A stretch of 64,000 nucleotides of DNA from Cervus elaphus. Lineage: Eukaryota > Chordata > Mammalia > Artiodactyla > Cervidae. Positions 53,081-64,000 of this stretch are shown here, one piece after another; position 1 is the stretch's first letter, and each line of letters starts with the position of its first letter. Both the position numbers and the translations under genes were made by a program. A model generated the notes under the pieces. The model did not search any database, was not told the DNA's origin, and saw only the letters and a list, made by a program, of their open reading frames with translations. Location of the stretch: assembly GCF_910594005.1 (NCBI RefSeq), contig NC_057823.1, forward strand, positions 60,386,015 to 60,450,014. The letters are read 5' to 3'.

Positions 53081-53124
53081 TTTAAATTTAAGTAATTAGG
53101 AAAAATCATTCTGTTTGTCTTAAC
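53081..53124 (+). repeat. 44-bp direct repeat, right copy
   Basis: Partner of 52842-52885. Confidence 0.95.
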
Positions 53125-53404
53125 CCTCATATCTTCATCTATAAACTAAATGAGAGAGCTGGATGACTTTGTGTCCTATCCTGCCCTAAAAATGCTTGAC
53201 TAATTTTTAAAAATAGCATTTTTGTTCTTAAAGATAATACCTACTTGGTGCAAAAAACTTATCAGACAAGAAAAATGAAAGAGAAATATGAAAAATCATA
53301 GGTAATTCCCCCAGAGATAACAAATGTTAGGACTGTCATGTAAATCCTAGGCTACCTTCCTTGATATATAAATATATAAATGTTTTTGAAATGGTATGAT
53401 ATTG

Positions 53405-53990
53405 AATGTCAAATTTTTTGCTAAAGTTGAGTTTATTGAAGTGAAATTTATAAAGGCAAAACTCAAAATTTGGGGTGTATAGTTACATAAGTTATGATTA
53501 ACAGTCACTTGTGTAACACACTTCACCACAGAGTATTTTCATGTGCACATTTGTGGTCAATGCTGTATCCTGTCCTTTGGTTCATGGCCCCTGGAACCCG
53601 CTGATCTGATTTCTGCCCTTGTAATTTTGTCACTTTAAAGCTGTCATATGAATGGAATTTTGTATCTGGTTCCTTTCACTTAGAATAATGCTCTTAATGT
53701 TCATCCATGGTGGAGCAGGCATAGTAGTTCATTTCTTTTAATTCTTGAATAAAAATCCACTGTAAGGATGTAGAATAGTTTTTTTTTTAAATCCATTCAC
53801 CAACTGACATACATTTGGATCATGTCTGTTTCTCAGTGATTATGAACAAAATTGCTATAAATATTCTTTTATAAGTTTTTTATGAACATATATGTTAATT
53901 TTCTTTTGAATAAATACTTAAAAGTGAGATTTCTGAGTCCGATGACAAGTATATGATTAGCTTTACAGAAAAAAAAAGTAGGATTTTATA
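53405..53990 (-). mobile_element. Ancient LINE-1 (L1M-type) 3' region
   Basis: GAGTTTATTGAAGTGAAATT, TGAATGGAATTTTGTATCTG, CTTTCACTTAGAATAATGCT, ATTTGGATCATGTCTGTTTC in reverse LINE-1 order. Confidence 0.75.
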
Positions 53991-54016
53991 ATTTACATGT
54001 TTTAAAACCTTTTTTT

Positions 54017-54541
54017 AAAAATAGGGCTTCTCTTCTTTCTTTTTTTTTTTTTTTGTAAGGTTATAGTGTATTGAAAATGAAAATTAAGGATTCATTTGAA
54101 TCAGTTCTAATGAGATGGATGAAACTGGAGCCCCTTATACAGAGTGAAGTAAGCCAGAAAGATAAAGAACATTACAGCATACTAACACATATATATGGAA
54201 TTTAGAAAGATGGTAATGATAACCCTATATGCAAAACGGAAAAAGAGACACAGAAATACAGAACAGACTTTTGAACTCTGTGGGAGAATGTGAGGGTGGG
54301 ATATTTCAAAAGAACAGCATGTATACTATCTATGGTGAAACAGATCACCAGCCCAGGTGGGATGAATGAGACAAGTGCTCGGGCCTGGTGCACTGGGAAG
54401 ACCCAGAGGAATCAGGTGGAGAGGGAGGTGGGAGGGGGGATCAGGATGGGGAATACGTGTAAATCTATGGCTGATTCATATCAATGTATGACAAAAAAAT
54501 AAATAAATAAAAATTAAACAAAAACAAAAACAAAAAAAAAA
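54017..54541 (+). mobile_element. LINE-1 3' end, young type, 5'-truncated
   Basis: From about 54092 the sequence is the 3' end of the bovine-type LINE-1 on the plus strand: TTCTAATGAGATGGATGAAA, CAGAGTGAAGTAAGCCAGAA, GGTGCACTGGGAAGACCCAG, ATGGCTGATTCATATC, then an A-rich tail. AAAACCTTTTTTT at 54004-54016 recurs at 54538-54550 as a likely target duplication. The 75 bases 54017-54091, with a T15 run, are not recognised as LINE-1. Confidence 0.85.
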
Positions 54542-54599
54542 CCTTTTTTTTTTGGAATTTTGCTAAGATAGTACCATATGAAGATGTCCTGTATATTCT

Positions 54600-55560
54600 T
54601 TTCCTAGTTTCCCCCATAATGAAATCTTACATAATTATAGTATAAAATCAAAACTAGGCATTTGATTTTGATGAAATGTATGTGAGTGGTTCCATGTTAT
54701 TTTATTGAATGCATAGTTTTGTCATCAATCAGGATATAGGATCTTCCATCACCACAAAGATTTCCCTCATGCTACTTCAGTAGAGTCACATCCATACCCT
54801 CCATTCCCTCTCCAACAGCCATCCTTAACCTCTGACAAATTGTTTTCCATGTCTGTAATTTTGAATGTTATATAAATTGACCTATAGTATATGCATTTTG
54901 GAGATAGCCTTTCTTCACTTAGAATAATGCCCTTGAAATCCATCCAAGTGGTTACATGTATACTTAATTGATTCCTTTTTATTGCTGAATAGGATTCCAT
55001 GGCTCAGTGTACTAAAATTTGTTTAGATGCTCAGTCGCTTTAGTTGTGTCCAACTTGTTGCAACCCCATGGACTATACCCCACCAGGCTCTTCTGTCCAT
55101 GGGATTTCCCAGGCACGAATACTGGGGTGGGTTGCCATTTCCTCCTCCAAGGGATCTTTTCAACCAGACCAGGAATCAAATTTGCGTCTCCTGCATTGGC
55201 AGGCAAATTCTTTATCACTGAGCCACCAGGGAAGCCCAAAGTTTGGTTAACCATTCACCTATTGAGGGACGTTGTAGTTGTTTCCAGTTTGGAGATATTA
55301 TAAATAAAGCTACTGTGGATAATTGTATGCAGGTTTTTGTGTGGATATAAATTTTCATTTTTCTGGGATAATTGCCCAGGAGTGCAATTACTGGGTAGTA
55401 TAATTAGTATATGTTTAGTTTTGTAAGTAGCTGCCAACTTACTTTCCAGAGTGACTGCACCATTTTACATTCCTATCAGAAACATCTGAGAGATCTGGTT
55501 TCTCCAAATACTTGCCAGCATTCTATGGTCACGATTGTTTATTTTAGTCATTCTGGCATC
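54600..55560 (-). mobile_element. Ancient LINE-1 (L1M-type) 3' region, split by SINE
   Basis: TTCACTTAGAATAATGCCCT, AATCCATCCAAGTGGTTACA, then after the SINE TTAACCATTCACCTATTGAG, TGCCCAGGAGTGCAATTACT and TTCCAGAGTGACTGCACCAT. Confidence 0.78.
55027..55237 (-). mobile_element. Bov-tA SINE inside ancient LINE-1
   Basis: Reverse Bov-tA: TGCTCAGTCGCTTTAGTTGT ... GCCACCAGGGAAGCCC. Imperfect flanking repeats AAARTTTGKTTA (55014-55026; 55238-55249). Confidence 0.9.
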
Positions 55561-55724
55561 CCACTCTTCTAAAATTACATTCTGCTCTTTCCTTTCTCAT
55601 ATATCAACACAGTCAAAAGGAGTACTACATATTCTTTCATAGAGACCCCATGTTATTTTGCTCCTGGAATTTTGTGGGTGTCATTCTGCTGAAAAATCAG
55701 TTACATTACCATCCCCACATGTTC

Positions 55725-55895
55725 AAATATTCTTAACCCTCAAGGCCCACTGCTATCTTCCAGATAGAAATAATATATCTTTCCTGGACACTTCACTTGT
55801 ACTACTTTTATGACATGTTAATATTTTATGTTCTATTGAATCATTTCTGAGGCAAGTATTGGCTTCCTTTACCAGGGTGCTAGATTCCTTAAAGC
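55725..55895 (+). repeat. L2 LINE fragment
   Basis: TATGACATGTTAATATTTTA, then GGTGCTAGATTCCTTAAAGC follow the L2 3' order; decayed. Confidence 0.5.
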
Positions 55896-56639
55896 AGAAA
55901 AAAAATTTTTTTTAAATTTTTTTATACTTACTTCCAGCAACTATGATTTTCAAACTTTCAATTAATAAAATTCAACATGATGCCAACAAATTGATATTGA
56001 TCTAAATTTTTGATTGGCATTAGTATCCTTATATATAAGGATCCAAGAGAAAAATGCTTAATTTCAAATCTCTATGTTGAACCGTTTCTTAATCCTATAC
56101 CAACTTCATTGTTTCTAGTTCATTTCCACATAAGTTTCTATATAGCATTCAAATTTTATAGTTTAAAATCCACTTATTCTACCCAGGCTCAAATAGTAGC
56201 AGCCTGTGCATGTGATCTCCTAAGTGTTAGTTGTGGTTTTTCTGCCATTTCTGGAGGTATAAAAGACAATCTCTCTAAGACAACCACCTGCTTTATTTCT
56301 GGACAGATTTCATTGCTAGAGAGCTTCCCCTTTCAGTGGAGTCATAACAGCCTCTAACTTCGGTCAGATTCTAGCTTTACTCTCTTGGATTACATGGAGT
56401 AAAACTCTTTTTTTTCTACTTGATCATAAGGAATTTCAAGACTTTCCTAAGTATTCAAAATGCCAGTGGGTAACAATTCTGGCTTAAAGTGAGTTATAAA
56501 CAGATACTGTGATTTATAAACATACGAATAGTTTTCACCTAATGAAACAATAAGAAATATTCTCTCATGTAATTTTCATAAGTCTAGGTCTCCTTTCTTA
56601 GGTACAAACATTTAGAGTGGTAAGAGAGTCATCTTGGTA
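55896..56639. other. Low-copy DNA
   Basis: No repeat or gene recognised. The 115-codon frame at 56010-56357 has no recognised domain. Confidence 0.4.
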
Positions 56640-59560
56640 AAGTGATCTCTTTGTCGTTATGAAATGAATCTCCTTATCCCTGGTAATATTCTTTGCTCTG
56701 AAATCTACATTTTCTGATATTCATATAGCCAATCAAGCTTTCTTTTGATTAATGTTAATCATCTTTTTACTTTTAACCTATTTCTATCTTTATATTTAAA
56801 GTGCGTTTCTTGAAAGCAGCAAATAGTTGGATTTTCCTTTTTCATCTAATTTGAAAATCTGTCTTTCAATTTACATGCTTACATATAAAACACATATTTT
56901 ATGTCTAATACACTTTTTGTTGTTCAGTCACTAAGTCGTCTCCTGCTCTTTGCAACTCCATGGTCTGCAGCACACCAGGCTTTCTTGTCCTTCACTACCT
57001 CCCAGAGTTTGTTCAAATTCATGTCTATTCAGTTAGTGATGCTATCTAACCATCTCATCCTCTGCTACCTTCTTCTCCTCCTGCCATCAATCCACCCCAG
57101 CATCTGGGTCTCTTCCAATGAGTCAGCTCTTTGCATCAGGTGGTCATAGTATTGGAGCTTCAGCAACAGTCTTTCCCATGAATATTCAGAGTTGATTTCC
57201 TTTAGGATTGACTGGTTTGATCTCCTTGAAATTTTCTACAAAACATATTTACATTTAATATATATTTTTCATAAAATATATAGATTTAAATATAGATTAT
57301 TGAGTCTGCCATCTTTATGTTTCCTATTGGTCCCATCTGTTTTCTTACTACCTTTATCCTTTTTTCTGCTTTTGGATAAATCAAGTATTTTATGATTTCA
57401 TTGCATCTCCTTTGTTGATTTATTATCATCTATAGAGCTTTAGTTTTTTATTATTAAAGCAGTTGTTTTTAAAAGAGTTGTAAATAATAAGAAAAATTCT
57501 TATATATTTCCCTATGTAGTTACTCTTTCTAATGATATTCTTTCCTTTGTGTAGATCCATATTTTCATGTGATATGTATTTTTCTCTTGCCTGAAAATCT
57601 ACCTTTAACATTTCTTCTAGTAAAAGTATGCAGTAAGGGATGAATTCTTTCAACTTTTATATATGTGAGAAAGTCTTTATTTCACCATCATTTTTAAAAG
57701 ATGTTTTTATTGGGCACAGAGTCCTAGTCACAGTATTTTCTTTCATGCTTTAAAGATCTTTAAAGATGTTGCTTCACTGTATTTTTACTTGTGCTTTTTC
57801 CAAAGAGAAAAACTGTCGTTCTCCTAGTCTTTGTTATTCTATATATAACAGAGCCTTTCTACACCCACCCTCTGGCCCTGTAGTTGCTATAAAGACTTCC
57901 TCACTGTTTTTGAGCAACTTCATAATGGTATGCCTTGGTATGGGTTCTTTCTATTTCTTATGTTTCGAGTTCATTGAGATTCTTGACCTGTTGGTTTATG
58001 GTGTGGAAAATTTGGGGCCATTATTACTTCAAATATTTTTCTGCTTTCCCAGGCCAACTTTTGAGAACTCCAATTACATTTATATCAGTCTTCTTATATT
58101 AGTTGTCCCACAGACCACTGATGCTCTTATCTTTTTCATCTGTGTTTTACTTTGTATCATTGATATCATATGTCTTTATATTAATTAATCTTTTCTTTGA
58201 TGACATCCAATTTACCATTAATCATATGTAGTATATTTTAAATTTTGTACTCCAAGGTCCAATTTTTATTTTTTGTAATTTGTATCTTCCATGTCTCTTC
58301 TTTATATTTTCAAACATATGGAGCATGGTTATAACTGTTTTGTTGTCCTTGTCTGATAATAACAACATCTGTGACAGTTTTGAGTTAGTTTTAATTGACT
58401 GATTTTTCTCCTCACTATTTTCTTGCTTCTTTAGCATGCTTGGTAATTTTTATTGAATACCAGACATTGTTTTATATTATTGAGTAGTGAATGATCTTTT
58501 ATTTCTATAAATAATTTTTAATTTTGTTCTCGGATACAATTCTGTTCAATGAAAACTGTGAATTCTTTTTGGCTTTGCTATTACCATTTGTTAGGTAAGA
58601 GGGGAGAAATATTCACACTAGAGCTAGTTATCACCTACTACTGTGACACAGCCCTTTTGAGTATTCTGTCCAATAGTGTTGAGTTGCCTTATGAATTTTG
58701 AGATTTTTCCAGTGTGGTTGATAGGAACAGGTACTAGTCCTGATCCTGTATAAACATAGGGTACTGTTCTCTTTAATCATTTCAGATGGACCTTTCTCTG
58801 ATCTTGAGTAGTTCCTCATATATGTTTGGTGATCAGTACTCTGTGGAATCCTTAAGGGTTATTCATATTTCTAGGGTTTCCACTGATCAGCTCTCTCATC
58901 TCCAATATTCTGTTTTGATAAATTTCAACTGACTTCACCTTCCTGGAATCTCAGCTGTCTCCTTAACACAGGTTCTGCATGGCTGTACCTGAGTCTCTCC
59001 TCCATTCTCTGTGACCTGTAAATTTTCTAAGGATAGTAAGCTGGGGCAATTTTAAGGTTCACCTTGTTTGTTTACTATCTGTTTATCATGGGTCACTTGT
59101 CTCCATTTCAAGAGACTACTGTCCAGTATCTTGAAAACCATTGTTTCATATATTTTATGTGTTTGTTTTTATTTGTTTACTTACTACAGGCAGAGGTGTA
59201 TCTCTAGTTCCTCTTACATTGCTGGAATCATGAATCCAGTCAGTTCTTTGGATTGATTTTTCCTTCTTAACATGAATTCTATTTCCTGTTTCTTGGTTTG
59301 TCTGTGGTAATTTTGGCTTGTATGCTAGTCATTTTATGTTTACTTTGTTAGGTGATACATATTTTTCTTTCCTCTAAATGTCCTTGAAGTTTGTTCTGGA
59401 ACACAGTAAAGTTACTTGAAAATACTTAGATAATTTCTAGCCTTGCTTTTAAGCTTTGTTAGGTGGAACCAGAGCAGCCTTTTGTGGATTATTTTGTTCC
59501 CCTACTAGAGAAATACCATTCTCAGATTTCTAACCAAATGACAGATTCCACCCCCCCTCC
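56640..59560 (-). mobile_element. Ancient LINE (L1M/HAL1-like), about 2.6 kb
   Basis: Order of reverse landmarks: GCTCTGAAATCTACATTTTC, GTGCGTTTCTTGAAAGCAGC, TGGGCACAGAGTCCTAGTCA, ATTATTACTTCAAATATTTT, TGTTGTCCTTGTCTGATAAT, GAATACCAGACATTG and TAAGCTTTGTTAGGTGGAAC. These belong to a very old L1-related element. No coding frame survives on the element strand; the 140-codon plus-strand frame at 57766-58188 is antisense to it. Confidence 0.72.
56916..57228 (-). mobile_element. BovB LINE 3' end stub inside ancient LINE
   Basis: TTGTTGTTCAGTCACTAAGT, GTCCTTCACTACCTCCCAG, CATCTCATCCTCTGCTACC and AGGATTGACTGGTTTGATCT: reverse BovB 3' end, 5'-truncated to about 310 bp. Confidence 0.92.
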
Positions 59561-60118
59561 CCATTTTATTCGTGGGAACACAAGCCATCTCCTCTCCTAT
59601 TTAAACTTGAATATTATTCCCTCTACTTCTTAGGGTGATTTTTTTCCTCCAGCCTTGAGTAGTTTTCTCATGTAGAATTATTTATTATCACTCAGCTGAA
59701 GACTAAGTGGATAATTTGCTACAAATCTCTCCTTGAAGTTCTCTCCTCTTGGTAACATGCCAAGTAAATTTTAGTTCTCTTGGTCTCCCCAGCTCTCAGC
59801 TTTGTATCCTCATCTCAGGGAGACCGTTGTTGCTCTACCTGTGTTTTCTCTCTCTATGCAACAGCCTAGAAACTATAGACAGTAAGCTGCGGCAATGTAG
59901 ATCTAACTGGGGTTTTATTCTCACTCCCAGGGATCATGACCTGCATTATCTAATGTCCAGTATTAGAAAACTATTGTTTAATGTAGTTTTTATCCTAATT
60001 AAAAAAAAATGTTTCAGGGGAGGAAATCTCCTTTCCTTGTTCCTGTATCTTGGCCAGAAACAGAAATCTTATCATTAAAACAAAATAAACAAACAAAAAC
60101 TCTAGTGTATCCTTTACA
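59561..60118. other. Low-copy DNA, possibly more ancient LINE
   Basis: No clear family; the 109-codon frame 59749-60078 has no recognised domain. Confidence 0.35.
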
Positions 60119-60345
60119 TGAGCTTACCAGATGGTGCTAGTGGTAAAGAACCCGCTTGCCAATGCAGGATATGTAAGCAACACAGGTTCAATCTGTGGGT
60201 TGGGAAGATTCCCTGGAAGAGGAAATGGCAGCCCACTACAGTATTCTTGCCTGGAGAATCCCATGAACAAAAGAGCCTGGTGAGCTACTGTCCATAGGGT
60301 CACAAAGAGTTGGATATGACTGAGTGACTTAGTATGCATCTCTTA
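60119..60345 (+). mobile_element. Bov-tA SINE
   Basis: GCTTACCAGATGGTGCTAGT head, GGTTCAATCTGTGGGTTGGG, Bov-A body and GAGTTGGATATGACTGAGTG end. Confidence 0.9.
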
Positions 60346-60489
60346 GCATACATATTAATATTTTGCTTCTCTTTTCAGAGAATAAAATAGATATTTTAGT
60401 TTTCTTATTTGCCTTCTCATCATTTCCTTTCTAATGAAATTATGAAAGCTGTACCTTCAAACATCTTTCAGTGTTAGAAAAGCCTAAGG

Positions 60490-60660
60490 GCATAGGGAAA
60501 AGACAATGGAATCTTGATTGAGCAGACTTCTGTTGATCTCCAGTTTTCACCACTTACTGTTTGAGAAAGTTACTATATCTCTAAGTTTCACTAAAATGAG
60601 AATGTTAACAATAATGTATGTCCAGCCTGCTCAAAAGTTGATCTTGAGGCCCAAATGAGA
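60490..60660 (+). repeat. MIR SINE
   Basis: TGATCTCCAGTTTTCACCAC, then GTTTGAGAAAGTTACTATAT and a GATCTTGAGGCCCAAATGAG tail. Confidence 0.6.
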
Positions 60661-60686
60661 ATATGTATTAAAATTTTTAATTTGTG

Positions 60687-60903
60687 GGGCTTCTCTGGTG
60701 GTCCAGTGGTCAGGACTTCACCTTTCAATGTAGGGGGTGCAGGTTCAATCCCTGGTCAGGGAGCTAAGATCCCACATGCCGAGTGGCAAAAAAAAAAAAA
60801 AAAAAAAAAAAAAACAACCCAGAAACATAAAATAGAAGCAATGTTGTAACAATGAAGACCTTCAAAATGGTCCGCATCAAAAAAAAAAAAAAACTTTAAA
60901 AAT
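60687..60903 (+). mobile_element. CHR-type SINE with two poly(A) tracts
   Basis: GGGGCTTCTCTGGTGGTCCA head, CAATCCCTGGTCAGGGAGC, CATGCCGAGTGGC, an A run of about 25-28, then GAAGCAATGTTGTAACAATG and a second A run. This is the complete CHR structure with internal and terminal A-rich parts. Confidence 0.9.
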
Positions 60904-61194
60904 TGTAATTTGGAAAGTATTTTGCATGTTAATATTTGCCCTTCATCCCCAAGATTGCCTCAAATTTAATGATTTCTCTCTTTCAGTGTACTTGCTGTCC
61001 TGTTCTCTTTATTTATTTTCTTTCTGAATACCTGCCTCTCTTTTGTACTCTTTTCATGTTTTCTTCTTTCTTATCCTAATCTCACTGAATTGGTGTTTAG
61101 ACCTCATGGGAGAGTATAAAAAATATATATCAGAATGTATATGTATACACATATATGTGTATGGATATTAGGAGACTTGAATTCCCGACAGTGA

Positions 61195-61335
61195 TTCCAT
61201 TTATGGCTAATAGACATGAGGAAAATCATTCAACTGGGCTGATTTTCAGTTTTACTGACTATGAATGGAAATAAGACATTGCCTGCTTATCTGAAAGCAT
61301 TAATGTGAGGATCAGGTATATAAAATATAGATAGT
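61195..61335 (+). repeat. MIR SINE fragment
   Basis: GGAGACTTGAATTCCCGACA, AAAATCATTCAACTGGGCTG and AATGTGAGGATCAGGTATAT. A TATG/CATA tract precedes it (61118-61168). Confidence 0.55.
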
Positions 61336-61387
61336 ATATAAATATTTCTATATATACATATTGTGTACAAATTGGTGTTGTACTATT

Positions 61388-61600
61388 GTTGTTGTTGTTT
61401 AGTCTCTGAGTCATGTCTGATTCTTTGTGACCCTGTGGGCTGTAGCATGCCAGGCTCCTCTGTCCATGGGATTTCCCAGGCAAGAATGCAAGAGTGGGTT
61501 GCCATTTCCTCCTCCATGGGAACTTTCTGATACAGGCATCGAACCTACATTTACTACTTGGCAGGTAGATTCTTTACCACTGAGTCACCTGGCAACATCC
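61388..61600 (-). mobile_element. Bov-tA SINE
   Basis: (TTG)n start, TAGTCTCTGAGTCATGTCTG, CCATGGGATTTCCCAGGC, GGCATCGAACCTACA and CACTGAGTCACCTGGC. TTGTACT flanks it loosely (61377; 61604). Confidence 0.88.
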
Positions 61601-62199
61601 TTATTGTACTGTATTATTCTATAAATATTATTATTATATTATAAAATCTTATACAAAATTGCTCTGTAAGTACAATAATGTAAATGCCTTTATTAATGCT
61701 AGTAAGTGCATACAGTTCACAAATAATTTCCTATACACTTTTATAATACTTCTCAGAAGCATAAGTACTATTTTCTGTCTAGAAGTGAAAGAAAAATAAT
61801 CTTATCTTACACTGTAGGCTAAAGCTGATTAATGCATTTTCCAAGGCTGTTTATGTAGATAAATGTTCACTACATACAACTTCCTGCTCAGAAATATTAA
61901 AATTACTTTCTGGAAAATACTTTCTTAAATAGAGATGTTTTATAATAAGGACTTGGTGATGCAATGCATTAACGTCATGCGGGAGGTGTCACTCAAAAGA
62001 AACAAAACCCCACAAAATGCAAAATAATTTCTACTTTCAATTTTAGATTCAACTCCTGCCCCCAAAATACTGTTAGTTAACTAACACTTTTAGTATTTGT
62101 TAGTAATATAGTGGAAGCTAAAAATTCAGATAAAAGAATTTACTAAAGCAAAATTTTGGTTTTCTTAATTATTTAAGGAGTGATTCATTATTTAAAATA
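61601..62199. other. Low-copy AT-rich DNA
   Basis: Nothing recognised. Confidence 0.35.
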
Positions 62200-62468
62200 A
62201 AAAACATTGGAGTATAGTTGATTTACAATGTTATGTTAATTTCAAGTGTACAGCAAAGTGAATCATTTATACATATACACATAACCACTCATTGTTAAGG
62301 TTCTTTTTCCATATAGGCCATTACAGAGTGTTGAGTAGAGTTCTTTATTCTATCCAGTCGGTCCTTATGAGTTATCTATTTAATATGTAGTAGTGTGTTT
62401 ATATCAATCTCAGTCTCCCAATTTATCCCTCCTTGCCCCTCACTCTCTAATAACCACAAGTTTATTTT
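62200..62468 (-). mobile_element. LINE-1 3' UTR fragment
   Basis: TTGGAGTATAGTTGATTTAC, TTTCAAGTGTACAGCAAAGT, ATAGGCCATTACAGAGTGTT and CAGTCTCCCAATTTATCCC. Confidence 0.88.
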
Positions 62469-62860
62469 TTTCAATGAATGATCCATTTTGATTTACTGAA
62501 TTTTTCATATGGATGAAGTCTATACACTTTTTAAACTTCAGCTTATTTTTTAGAATTGAGATTATCATCAGGGAACCCCCTTCTAGAGGTCAGATATCTT
62601 ATTTTATGCTAGTTTGACTCGATGGACATCTTTTTTAAAAGATTTTCACAGATTCAGGTGAACAATGATTTGTATGATTATTTTCTACCTCCTCAATTAG
62701 ACTAAACTTTCTTAGCAATTAGAGACATCATCTTTTATTCACAAGTATAACACTGGGCTCTCACATGATATCAAATAAATGTAGGCATTTAGTGAATATG
62801 TGTTGTATTCATGTGGGCAATATTATGGAATCTATTAGAATACCATAACACCTAACATTG
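62469..62860. other. Low-copy AT-rich DNA
   Basis: Nothing recognised. Confidence 0.35.
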
Positions 62861-64000
62861 TTTTTTTTTTTTTTCCCCCATTTATTTTTATTAGTTGGAG
62901 GCTAATTACTTTACAATATTGTAGTGGTTTTTGCCATACATTGACATGAATCAGCCATGGATTTACATGTGCTCCCCATCCTGAACCCCCTCCCCCCATC
63001 CCACCCTTTGGGTCATCCCAGTGCACCAGCCCCGAGCACTTGTCTCATGCATCCAACCTGGACTGATGATCTGTTTCACACTTGATAATATACATGTTTC
63101 GATGCTGTTCTCTCAGAACATCCCACCCTCGCCTTCTCCCATAGAGTTCAAAAGTCTGTTCTATACATCTGTGTCTCTTTTTCTGTTTTGCATATAGGGT
63201 TATCGTTACCATCTTTCTAAATTCCATACATATGCGTTAGTATAGTGTATTGGTGTTTATCTTTCTGGCTTACTTCACTCTGTATAATGGGCTCCAGTTT
63301 TATCCATCTCATTAGAACTGATTCAAATGTATTCTTTTAAATGGCTGAGTAATATTCCATTGTGTATATGTACCACAGCTTCCTTATCCATTCATCTGCT
63401 GATGGGCATCTAGGTTGCTTCCATGTCCTGGCTATTATAAACAGTGCTGCGATGAACATTGGGATACACGTGTCTCTTTCAGATCTGTTTTCCTCGGTGT
63501 GTATGCCCAGGAGTGGGATTGCTGGGTCATATGGCAGTTCTATTTCCAGTTTTTTAAGGAATCTCCACACTGTTCTCCATAGTGGCTATACTAGTTTGCA
63601 TTCCCACCAACAGTGTAAGAGGGTTCCCTTTTCTCCACACCCTCTCCAGCATTTATTGCTTGTAGGCTTTTGGATAGCAGCCATTCTGACTGGTGTGTAA
63701 TGGTACCTCATTGTGGTTTTGATTTGCATTTCTCTGATAATGAGTGATGTTGAGCATCTTTTCACGTGTTTGTTGGCCATCTGTATATCTTCTTTGGAGA
63801 AATGTCTGTTTAGATCTTTGGCCCATTTTTTGATTGGGTCATTTATTTTTTTTGGAATTGAGCTGCAGGAGTTGCTTGTATATTTTTGAGATTAATCCTT
63901 TGCTGTTGCTTTGTTTGCTATTATTTTCTCCCAGTCTGAGGGCTGTCTTTTCACCTTGCTTATAGTTTCCTTTGTTGTGCAAAAGCTTTTAAGTTTCATT
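62861..64000 (-). mobile_element. Young bovine-type LINE-1, 3' end, continues beyond window
   Basis: T14 (62861-62874), the reverse of the poly(A) tail, is followed by the bovine LINE-1 3' UTR (TTAGTTGGAGGCTAATTACT; CCTGAACCCCCTCCCCCCAT) and the ORF2 3' end, in order and with little visible decay. It is the best-preserved LINE-1 in the window and probably the youngest. Its other boundary lies outside. Confidence 0.95.
63337..63780 (-). pseudogene. LINE-1 ORF2 C-terminus, inactivated
   Basis: The minus strand encodes the ORF2 C-terminal region: GEKGTLLHCWWECKLV, then after a stop PLW and RFLKKLEIELPYDPAIPLLG and KLWYIYTMEYYSAI. A TAG stands right after CKLV (63586-63588) where LINE-1 normally has glutamine CAG, and a TAA follows EYYSAI. 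The cysteine/histidine block (HCWWEC) is intact. Two stops close to the end make the element inactive despite its young look. Confidence 0.88.

Noticed and set aside
57766..58188. 140-codon open frame, one of the longest in the window
   Set aside because: It is antisense to an ancient L1/HAL1-like element and shows no domain; hydrophobic runs come from T-rich DNA.
1..64000. Endogenous retrovirus or LTR element
   Set aside because: I saw no LTR pair, primer-binding site or gag/pol/env pattern. All reverse transcriptase remains are BovB or LINE-1 type.
1..64000. CRISPR array, operon or prokaryotic system
   Set aside because: The repeat content is that of a ruminant nuclear genome; no regularly spaced repeat-spacer array is present.

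Overview
The window is nuclear DNA of a ruminant, almost certainly a bovid. The evidence is the repeat set: BovB (RTE-type) LINEs, Bov-A / Bov-tA / Bov-A2 SINEs (the Bov-A2 copies ending in AGC repeats), tRNA-Glu-derived CHR SINEs, and a LINE-1 whose 3' UTR is of the young bovine type. Older layers shared by all mammals (MIR, L2, ancient L1, fossil DNA transposons) lie beneath. The DNA is AT-rich and has no CpG island. I find no cellular protein-coding gene or exon that I can support; the longest open frames (about 130-145 codons) lie inside repeats or run across SINE/LINE junctions.

Layout. 1-3.1 kb: a BovB copy whose 5' half is inverted relative to its 3' half. It carries an internal LINE-1 3'-end fragment, itself interrupted by a Bov-A2 SINE. 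3.1-7.35 kb: mostly low-copy DNA with a 390-bp purine-rich tract, scattered SINEs and a fossil DNA transposon. 7.35-11.67 kb: a nested stack. An old minus-strand LINE-1 3' region is split by a 3.3-kb BovB with a clean 12-bp target duplication; that BovB carries the same internal LINE-1 fragment as the first copy plus a Bov-A2 SINE. 12-21.6 kb: SINEs, MIRs, LINE-1 3' ends and one decayed BovB RT fragment. 22-25.5 kb: a LINE-1 with ORF1 and endonuclease remains, tail to tail with a LINE-1 3' end. 25.6-35.9 kb: CHR SINEs, then several kilobases of ancient and younger minus-strand LINE-1, ending in a BovB RT fragment. 36-49 kb: mixed low-copy DNA, SINEs, MIRs, BovB 3' stubs and a U6 snRNA retropseudogene. 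49.1-52.8 kb: the most repeat-poor stretch. 53-59.6 kb: ancient LINEs with younger insertions. 59.6-62.9 kb: SINEs and low-copy DNA. 62.86-64 kb: the 3' end of a young, already inactivated LINE-1 running off the window.

No genes form a pathway here. The biology is retrotransposition: LINE-encoded endonuclease/reverse transcriptase copied LINEs, SINEs and one small nuclear RNA into the locus over time. Nesting gives relative ages (MIR and ancient L1 first, then artiodactyl L1 and CHR, then BovB, then Bov-tA/Bov-A2 and young L1). The most unusual points are two BovB copies sharing the same captured LINE-1 fragment and the same in-frame stop, a 5'-inverted BovB, and two cases of about 44-bp flanking duplications, longer than normal retrotransposon target duplications. 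Family names rest on recognition by eye; boundaries without a stated target duplication are approximate to about 10-30 bases.
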